11,964 nucleotides of DNA from Deltaproteobacteria bacterium (GTDB taxonomy: Bacteria > Desulfobacterota_B > Binatia > UBA9968): positions 1-11,964 of the forward strand of contig JACPSF010000213.1 in assembly GCA_016193385.1 (NCBI GenBank), written 5' to 3'. The translations under genes and the position numbers were made by a program. Shown here in pieces: positions 6,980-11,964 of this stretch. How positions within the stretch are numbered: the first letter of the stretch is position 1; the number at the start of each line of letters is the position of its first letter. The notes under the pieces are model-generated. The model ran no database searches, had not been told where the DNA came from, and was given only the letters and a program-made list of their open reading frames with translations.

Positions 6980-7629
6980 GCTCCCACTTCCCCCAACGCT
7001 TGGAGCATGCGGCAGCGGATTTCTTCGACGCTCCCAACGCCGTCAATCTCTTTCAGCAGACCCTTCTTGCGATAGTAGTCGATCAGCGGCGCGGTTTGGG
7101 CCTCGTAGACGCGCAGGCGCGCCCAGATGGTCTCGACCCGATCGTCCTCCCGCTGATAGAGTTCTCCCCCGCAGCGATCACAAACCCCGATTCTCCGGGG
7201 CGGTTGAGAAACCAGATGATACAGCGCCCCGCACGTCTTACAGCTCCTCCGCCCCTCCAGCCGCTGGATGATCACGTCGTGGGGGACCCGGATCGAAAAA
7301 ACACAATCGAGCCCGGAACCCATCGCTTCGAGAATCGCCTCCAGACCCTCGGCTTGATCCAGAGTGCGCGGAAACCCATCCAAGATAAATCCAGCCAGGC
7401 AATCGTCCCCACGCAGCCGCTCAGCCACAAGATCAATCATCAGTCCGTCGGGAACCAGCTTGCCTTTCGCCATAAGGGCTGCGGCCTTTTCTCCCAGAGG
7501 GCTCCTCTCCGCCGCCGCCCGGCGCAGGATATCTCCGGTCGAAACCTGGCAGGCCCCGAATTGCTCCCTCAGCAACTTCGCCTGAGTCCCTTTACCCGCC
7601 CCCGGCGGACCCAACAGGAGCACACGCAC
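6976..7629 (-). CDS. adk: Adenylate kinase, long form with zinc lid
   Basis: Adk interconverts ATP plus AMP and two ADP in the cytoplasm. I chose GTG 7629 (217 residues, beginning MRVLLLGPPGAGKGTQ), which matches the family's usual start and has TGAGG five bases upstream. The alternative TTG 7647 adds six residues. Visible parts are the P-loop G7-T15, the AMP-binding TGD (31-33) and GFPRT (85-89), and the lid with four zinc cysteines C130, C133, C150 and C153. The DDRVETIWARLRVYEAQTAPLIDYY segment completes the CORE domain. It is tucked between secY and map with a four-base overlap to map, so it belongs to the same transcript. Confidence 0.97.
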   Translation of the reverse strand: MRVLLLGPPGAGKGTQAKLLREQFGACQVSTGDILRRAAAERSPLGEKAAALMAKGKLVPDGLMIDLVAERLRGDDCLAGFILDGFPRTLDQAEGLEAILEAMGSGLDCVFSIRVPHDVIIQRLEGRRSCKTCGALYHLVSQPPRRIGVCDRCGGELYQREDDRVETIWARLRVYEAQTAPLIDYYRKKGLLKEIDGVGSVEEIRCRMLQALGEVGA

Positions 7630-7649
7630 AGCAACCTCATCGGTCAAAA

Positions 7650-8960
7650 CTAAGCCCTTCTCCCACGCAGGCGCCCCCGTTTCATAAACCCTTCGTAGTT
7701 GCGGGTAATCATATGGGTTTCGGCCTGGGCCACCGTGTCCAGCGCGACACCCACCACGATCAGGAGCGCAGTCCCGCCGAAGAAAAAAGGCACGTTAAAT
7801 TGGCTGATCAAGATAGTCGGCAGAAGGGCAACCGCGGAAAGATAGATGGCCCCGCCTAGGGTGACCCTTGAGAGCACGCGGTCGATGAATTCCGCCGTCT
7901 TCTGCCCCGGTCTGATCCCCGGGATATAGCCGCCAAATTTCTTCATGTTCTCCGCCACATCCACCGGATTAAAAACCACCGCCGTGTAAAAATAACAAAA
8001 GAATATGATAAAGCCGACATACAGAACGTCATGGAGCCACCGGCCAGGGGCGAGGTAGGCTGCCGCCGCCTGCGCCCAAGGATTATGGACGAACTGCGCC
8101 ACTGTGGCCGGGAAGATCAGGATGGAAGAGGCGAAGATGGGCGGGATCACGCCTGAGGTGTTGATCTTAAGCGGCAAGTGCGAACTCTGTCCTCCGTACA
8201 TCCGGCGGCCAACCACCCGTTTGGCATACTGAACCGGAATCCTCCGTTGGCCCCGCTCCATGAAAATGATCACCCCCACCACCACGACCACAACCGCCAA
8301 GACAAAGAGCACGACCAGAATGCCGAGCTCCCCCTCCCGAACGAACTGGAGCGTCGACGTGAGAGCCGACGGCAGCCGGGCCACGATCCCGGCGAAAATG
8401 ATCAGGGAAATGCCATTGCCAATACCCCGTTCCGTGATCTGCTCGCCTAACCACATGATAAAGGCGGTCCCCGAGGTCAACGTGATCATGGTCATCAGCC
8501 GAAACCGCCAACCGGGATCCAACACGATCGCTTCCCCCCCAGGCCCACGCGTCCCTTCTAACCCGGCGGCGATCATGAGCCCTTGGACAATGGAGAGCAG
8601 CACCGTCCCGTAGCGGGTATACTGAGTGATCTTCCTGCGACCTACCTCCCCTTCCTTCGAGAGGCGCTCCAGATAAGGAAAAACCACAGTGAGGAGCTGA
8701 AGGATGATCGAGGCGCTGATATAGGGCATGATGCCCAGGGAAAAAACCGAGAACTGCTCCAGGGCCCCACCCGAAAACAGGTTGAACAGTCCGAAGATCG
8801 TGCCTTCAACTTGCGCGAAAAAAGCGGCCAGGGCTTGCCGATCAATCCCAGGGGTCGGAATGTGGACACCCAGGCGGTAGACGGCCAGCATGATCAGAGA
8901 AAAAAAGAGCCTGCGTCTAAGCTCGGGAATCCTGGTTACGTTCTGAAACCCTTCAAGCAT
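7650..8960 (-). CDS. secY: Protein translocase subunit SecY
   Basis: SecY forms the inner-membrane channel that, with SecE and SecG, exports unfolded proteins driven by SecA and inserts membrane proteins from ribosomes. The 436 residues give about ten hydrophobic segments. The N-terminus ([21 protein letters not shown]) leads into TM1. Next come the plug region and the conserved [24 protein letters not shown] segment, including the gating residues of TM2. The cytoplasmic C5 loop is present as [17 protein letters not shown] and the tail ends [11 protein letters not shown]. Length is typical (430-445). ATG 8960 overlaps the end of rplO by eight bases and has no clear ribosome binding site, so translation is probably coupled to rplO. 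Confidence 0.98.
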   Translation of the reverse strand: MLEGFQNVTRIPELRRRLFFSLIMLAVYRLGVHIPTPGIDRQALAAFFAQVEGTIFGLFNLFSGGALEQFSVFSLGIMPYISASIILQLLTVVFPYLERLSKEGEVGRRKITQYTRYGTVLLSIVQGLMIAAGLEGTRGPGGEAIVLDPGWRFRLMTMITLTSGTAFIMWLGEQITERGIGNGISLIIFAGIVARLPSALTSTLQFVREGELGILVVLFVLAVVVVVVGVIIFMERGQRRIPVQYAKRVVGRRMYGGQSSHLPLKINTSGVIPPIFASSILIFPATVAQFVHNPWAQAAAAYLAPGRWLHDVLYVGFIIFFCYFYTAVVFNPVDVAENMKKFGGYIPGIRPGQKTAEFIDRVLSRVTLGGAIYLSAVALLPTILISQFNVPFFFGGTALLIVVGVALDTVAQAETHMITRNYEGFMKRGRLRGRRA

Positions 8961-9405
8961 GAGAAACGATTAACTCGACCTTCCCGCCCATCGCCTCGAT
9001 CTTCTCCTTGGCCTTGGACGAGAAACCGTGAGCCTTTACGATCAGGGCTTTACTCAAAGAGCCATCACCCAAAATTTTTATCCGAGTCTCCCTCGCGCGG
9101 ACCACGCCCCGCTGCTGCAACAGCTGGGGTGTTACTTCGCTTCCGGGATCGAAGATCTCAAGCTGGCTGACATTGACGATGGCCGGGATGTCCCTAAAGG
9201 GGTTGTGAAAGCCGCGCTTGGGCACGCGCCGCTTAAGCGGCATCTGACCCCCTTCAAATCCCGGCCGCGTCCCTCCGCCCGAACGAGCCCTTTGTCCCTT
9301 ATGTCCGCGGCAGGAGGTCTTTCCGTGTCCCGAGCCCTCTCCGCGGCCCACGCGCTTGCGTTTCTTCTGCGATCCAGGGGCAGGTTTTAAGCGACTTAAG
9401 TCCAT
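8953..9405 (-). CDS. rplO: 50S ribosomal protein L15 (uL15)
   Basis: uL15 stabilises the 23S core near the peptidyl transferase centre. ATG 9405 gives 150 residues beginning [22 protein letters not shown], the usual family start. A TTG three codons upstream (9414) is the only other option and overlaps the rpsE stop. The glycine-rich, arginine-rich [19 protein letters not shown] stretch and the [19 protein letters not shown] segment thread into rRNA. The C-terminal globular part carries [23 protein letters not shown]. rpmD (uL30), which normally sits just upstream, is absent: only five bases separate the rpsE stop from this ATG. Its end overlaps secY. Confidence 0.97.
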   Translation of the reverse strand: MDLSRLKPAPGSQKKRKRVGRGEGSGHGKTSCRGHKGQRARSGGGTRPGFEGGQMPLKRRVPKRGFHNPFRDIPAIVNVSQLEIFDPGSEVTPQLLQQRGVVRARETRIKILGDGSLSKALIVKAHGFSSKAKEKIEAMGGKVELIVSHA

Positions 9406-9410
9406 AGGTT

Positions 9411-9829
9411 TCAACGAATATCTGCTAAAGCCTTTCCTCTCCGGGCCGCCATATCATCGGGAAATTTGAGATCCTTGAGGGCCTCGAACGTGGCTTTGAC
9501 CATGTTATGGGGATTGGAAGAGCCGATGCACTTGGTTAGGACAGGATCACATAGCCGGCCCCAAAACGGCCCGTGATTTCAAAGGGGATCGTCCCTTCCA
9601 GGATCGGCACGCGGATCAAGCTTTTCTTGGCGTGCTCCAGGCCCTTGCGGATCGCTTCGGGCACCTCTTTGGCTTTGCCCATGCCATAGCCTACCGTCGA
9701 CTTTGAGTCCCCAACCACCACCAAAGCGTTAAAGCTGAAGCGACGGCCCCCCTTGACCACTTTGGCCACGCGGCTGATATGAACGACTTTCTCTTTGAGT
9801 TCCAAACCCGTCGGATCGATGCGTTCCAT
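9411..9829 (-). pseudogene. rpsE: 30S ribosomal protein S5 (uS5), internally deleted and frameshifted
   Basis: uS5 is essential: it lines the mRNA entry and controls decoding accuracy. The frame from ATG 9829 ([18 protein letters not shown]) runs through [10 protein letters not shown] and [10 protein letters not shown] and hits TAA at 9536-9538 after 97 codons. In the -1/+2 frame, reading from 9542 to TGA 9411, are the 43 residues that normally end S5 ([22 protein letters not shown]...). Expected S5 has about 26 residues between these points, the GTGVIAGG-type second-domain core, and they are absent. So about 77 or 79 bases are missing. 97 plus 26 plus 43 gives the family's usual 165. The turn [10 protein letters not shown] is also unusual, where GDGKGHVGYG-like is common. 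Either the gene is truly broken and another copy exists, or this is an assembly error. Confidence 0.85.
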
Positions 9830-9837
9830 ACAAGCTC

Positions 9838-9865
9838 TTAACTCTCAGCCATCAGTTGTCGGCTA
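9838..9865 (-). repeat. Short heptamer array at the rplR-rpsE junction
   Basis: On the minus strand, 7-base units starting at the rplR stop codon (9865) each end in CGA, TGA, TGA and TAA: for example CAACTGA and TGGCTGA. AGCC and GGCT near the two ends could pair weakly. It fills most of the 33-base spacer. This is the least conserved of the four arrays and may be chance. Confidence 0.3.
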
Positions 9866-10228
9866 GAAAGTCAGTCCTCCTTCGCGAGCGGCTTCGGCTA
9901 GGGCCTTCACCCGACCGTGGTAGAGAAACCCGTTGCGGTCAAAGACCACACGCGTGATGTTCTTATCCTTGCACGCTTGGGCCAATAGGAGCCCCACTTG
10001 CTTCGCCGCGGCCACTCCCTTGGTTTTCTTGAGGCTGTCGCGCAGCCCCTTGGAAACCGTCGAAACCGAAAGCAGGGTGACACGGCTTTCATCCGAAATA
10101 ACCTGCACGTACGTATGCTGGAGACTACGGAAGACGCACATACGGGGCCGGGCATCGGTGCCCCAGACCTTTTTCCGCACCCGTTTCTGACGCCGCTTTC
10201 TTCCGCTTTCTCGCTGGTTACTAAGCAT
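9863..10228 (-). CDS. rplR: 50S ribosomal protein L18 (uL18)
   Basis: uL18 carries 5S rRNA into the central protuberance with uL5. The 121-residue protein has a basic N-terminal tail (RESGRKRRQKRVRKKVWGT), then the core motifs ARPRMCVFRSLQHTYVQVI, a KKTKGVAAAKQVGLLLAQ helix and VVFDRNGFLYHGRVKALAEAAREGG at the end. Length and motifs are normal. ATG 10228 is preceded by GAGGGCG, and the gene lies 17 bases after rplF. The order rplF-rplR-rpsE is standard for the spc operon. Confidence 0.97.
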   Translation of the reverse strand: MLSNQRESGRKRRQKRVRKKVWGTDARPRMCVFRSLQHTYVQVISDESRVTLLSVSTVSKGLRDSLKKTKGVAAAKQVGLLLAQACKDKNITRVVFDRNGFLYHGRVKALAEAAREGGLTF

Positions 10229-10245
10229 GGCTTCGCCCTCGATTG

Positions 10246-10797
10246 CTAAGCCGCTCCCGCTGCGCCCACGGCCTTTCCGGCCTTGCGCCGAACTACTTCC
10301 CCTTGATACTTGATCCCCTTACCCTTATAGGGCTCCGGCGGCTTAAGGCCGCGAATCTTAGCAGCGATTTCCCCAAGAATCTGCTTGTCAGCGCCGTTGA
10401 GCGTAACGATGGTCTGCCGTTCAACCGTTGCCGTCACCCCCGGAGGCAACGAGAGCACCACGGGATGAGAAAAGCCCAGGGCCAGGTGTAATTCGGCCCC
10501 TTTGACCTCGGCACGGTAACCCACTCCGTTGATCTCGAGGACCCGGCTGAACCCTCGACTGACGCCATGTACCATGTTCGCAACGAGCTTGCGGGCCAAC
10601 CCGTGCAGGGCCTTGACTCTCCTGTCATCGCTGCCCCGCAGGATCTTGAGCGCCTCTCCCTCGATCCGCGCTTCAATCCCTTGCGGCAGTTCGGCCCGGA
10701 GGTTTCCCTTCGGCCCCTCCACCCGGATGGCGCGATCCTCCACAGCAACCTTGACCCCTTCGGGGAGCGATATGGGCAGCCTTCCGATGCGCGACAC
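10246..10797 (-). CDS. rplF: 50S ribosomal protein L6 (uL6)
   Basis: uL6 binds near the sarcin-ricin loop and helps shape the factor-binding site. The 183 residues contain the two tandem L6 domains. The first begins MSRIGRLPISLPEGV and the second includes INGVGYRAEVKGAELHLALGFSHPV. The conserved C-terminal signature PEPYKGKGIKYQGEVVRRKAGK is present, followed by a short Ala/Gly tail. The start is GTG 10797 with a strong GGAGGAAAG site in front, in the 18-base gap after rpsH. No deviations were seen. Confidence 0.97.
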   Translation of the reverse strand: MSRIGRLPISLPEGVKVAVEDRAIRVEGPKGNLRAELPQGIEARIEGEALKILRGSDDRRVKALHGLARKLVANMVHGVSRGFSRVLEINGVGYRAEVKGAELHLALGFSHPVVLSLPPGVTATVERQTIVTLNGADKQILGEIAAKIRGLKPPEPYKGKGIKYQGEVVRRKAGKAVGAAGAA

Positions 10798-10815
10798 GTT
10801 ACACTTTCCTCCAGT

Positions 10816-11220
10816 TTACCAAACCGAGCAGATCAACTCGCCGCCGACGTTGGCCTTCCTCGCCTCCCGATCCGCCAAGATGCCCTTCGGCGTCGACAGG
10901 ACATTGAGCCCCAGCCCTCCGCGGATGGGAGGAATCTCTGTGGCGCCCACGTAGACTCTACGGCCGGGCCGGCTGATCCGTTTGAGCCCGGAGATGATCG
11001 GCTGCTTCTCCCGATCAAACTTCAGCTGGATCAGGAGCTCGTCTCCGACCCGCTCCTTGGACTTGAGCTTCCTGACCTCCTGCAAAAAACCTTCCGCCAC
11101 CAGTAGCCTCGCGATCTCCTCTTTGGTGCGCGACCAAGGCACTCCCACACTCTCGTGCCGCGCACGGGCGGCATTGCGAATGCGAGTCAGCATGTCCGCG
11201 ATTGGATCCGTCATTCCCAT
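10816..11220 (-). CDS. rpsH: 30S ribosomal protein S8 (uS8)
   Basis: uS8 binds the central domain of 16S rRNA early in assembly and in E. coli also represses spc-operon translation. The core starts MTDPIADMLTRIRNA, with two extra residues (MG) if ATG 11220 is used. The AGGGG site five bases before 11220 favours that start over ATG 11214. The middle carries the LKF-RISRPGRRVYVG region. The C-terminal signature reads STPKGILADREARKANVGGELICSVW, with the SxxKG and NVGGE elements that contact rRNA. The 134 residues are close to the usual 130-133. It lies between rpsZ and rplF. Confidence 0.97.
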   Translation of the reverse strand: MGMTDPIADMLTRIRNAARARHESVGVPWSRTKEEIARLLVAEGFLQEVRKLKSKERVGDELLIQLKFDREKQPIISGLKRISRPGRRVYVGATEIPPIRGGLGLNVLSTPKGILADREARKANVGGELICSVW

Positions 11221-11236
11221 CTTAGCCCCTGCAGCC

Positions 11237-11422
11237 TCACCAGCTCGCCTTGATCAGCCCGGGGATCTGGCCTCGACGAGCATTCTCCCTGAGACAAATT
11301 CGACACATCCGAAAACGCCGGTAAAACGCCCGTGACCGCCCGCAAAGCGGGCAGCGGTTGTACTGGCGCACCTTGAATTTATTCGGTCTCTCCGCCTTAA
11401 CCCGAAGACACGTTTTAGCCAC
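11237..11422 (-). CDS. rpsZ: 30S ribosomal protein S14, short zinc type (uS14)
   Basis: This is the 61-residue type Z form of S14, which sits in the 30S head next to S3 and S10. The zinc ligands C24, C27, C40 and C43 ([20 protein letters not shown]) are complete, and the C-terminus reads [11 protein letters not shown], as in the family. The start is GTG 11422, preceded by AGGGAGAA. The long, zinc-free S14 of many proteobacteria is about 100 residues, so this form excludes that type here. It lies between rplE and rpsH, the usual spc position. Confidence 0.97.
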   Translation of the reverse strand: MAKTCLRVKAERPNKFKVRQYNRCPLCGRSRAFYRRFRMCRICLRENARRGQIPGLIKASW

Positions 11423-11432
11423 TCAATTCTCC

Positions 11433-11964
11433 CTACGAACTCGCGAAGGGCATGCCCATATGCCTAAGCAAGGCCCTCCCTTCCTCATCCGTCCTCGCCG
11501 TAGTGACGATGGAAATGGTCAGCCCATGGATTTTGTCTACCTTATCAGCCTGGATTTCGGGGAAAATGATCTGTTCGCGGATTCCCAGCGAATAATTGCC
11601 GTGGCCGTCAAAAGCGCGATCCGACACCCCTTTGAAGTCTCGGACGCGGGGGAGCGCCACATGGATCAATCGTTCCAGGAACTCGTACATCCGCTCGCGT
11701 CTAAGCGTCACCATACAGCCAATGGACATCCCCTGGCGCAGTTTAAAATTCGCAATCGCTTTTTTGGCCCGCGTGACCACCGGCTTCTGCCCGGTGATGG
11801 CCATGACCTCAGCCACGCCCCCGTCTAGAGCCTTGACATTCTGGATCGCCTCACCCAGGCCTACATTCACGGTAATCTTTTCCAACCGCGGCACCTGAAG
11901 AGGGTTCTGATAACCAAACTCCTTCATCATAGTTGGAACCACCTCTTCCCGGTATTTTGTTTTC
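11433..11964 (-). CDS. rplE: 50S ribosomal protein L5 (uL5), 5' end outside window
   Basis: uL5 joins 5S rRNA in the central protuberance and contacts P-site tRNA. The frame is open up to the right edge: codons before the in-frame GTG 11942 read KTKYREE, which matches the start of L5 (typically ...KYREEVVP), so the true start lies a few codons past base 11964. The core shows [39 protein letters not shown], and the [16 protein letters not shown] loop. The 169 residues seen from that GTG plus seven more are close to the normal 178-180. rplX should lie immediately beyond the window. Confidence 0.97.
   Translation of the reverse strand, partial: KTKYREEVVPTMMKEFGYQNPLQVPRLEKITVNVGLGEAIQNVKALDGGVAEVMAITGQKPVVTRAKKAIANFKLRQGMSIGCMVTLRRERMYEFLERLIHVALPRVRDFKGVSDRAFDGHGNYSLGIREQIIFPEIQADKVDKIHGLTISIVTTARTDEEGRALLRHMGMPFASS

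Noticed and set aside
9530..9545. Programmed ribosomal frameshift in rpsE
   Set aside because: No slippery heptamer or downstream stem was seen, and a frameshift would not supply the ~26 missing conserved residues.

Overview
The window is a chromosomal segment of a moderately GC-rich bacterium. Most of it (2661-11964, minus strand) is the second half of the classic ribosomal-protein supercluster. In transcription order it reads rplE (cut by the right edge), rpsZ/rpsN, rpsH, rplF, rplR, rpsE (disrupted), rplO, secY, adk, map, infA, rpmJ, rpsM, rpsK, rpsD, rpoA, rplQ. The secY-adk-map-infA-rpmJ order is that of many Gram-positive, NC10/Rokubacteria-like and deltaproteobacterial-type genomes rather than enterobacteria. 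Together with a stand-alone tripartite-tricarboxylate (Bug/TctC-type) receptor and an IS91-type transposase tail, this suggests an uncultured soil or subsurface lineage such as Rokubacteria/Methylomirabilota or Binatota. That placement is inference only; no 16S gene is present.

Left part (1-2556, plus strand) is accessory. Positions 1-162 encode the C-terminal tail of an IS91-type transposase, followed by a non-coding element end with two hairpins. Then come a 121-residue three-helix membrane protein of unknown function (511-876), about 650 bases without a convincing gene (877-1530) holding a perfect GC hairpin, a sigma70-like promoter and a leader hairpin, and a secreted substrate-binding protein of the TTT family (1531-2556). 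That gene converges on rplQ.

The ribosomal block is tightly packed: map/adk and rplO/secY overlap, and most other spacers are under 50 bases. Its products build both ribosomal subunits (uL5, uS14, uS8, uL6, uL18, uS5, uL15, bL36, uS13, uS11, uS4, bL17), insert membrane proteins (SecY), balance adenylates (Adk), trim initiator methionine (Map), initiate translation (IF1) and transcribe (RNA polymerase alpha).

Four features stand out. rpsE has lost about 26 conserved codons and is frameshifted, although both its ends are recognisable. rpmD (uL30) is missing from its usual place between rpsE and rplO. Four spacers carry degenerate 7-base-period repeats, two of them arranged as inverted arrays that can fold into hairpins. 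All the zinc-binding (Cys-rich) versions of S4, S14, L36 and Adk are present. I see no convincing new multi-gene system; the rpsE lesion and the heptamer arrays are the observations most worth checking.
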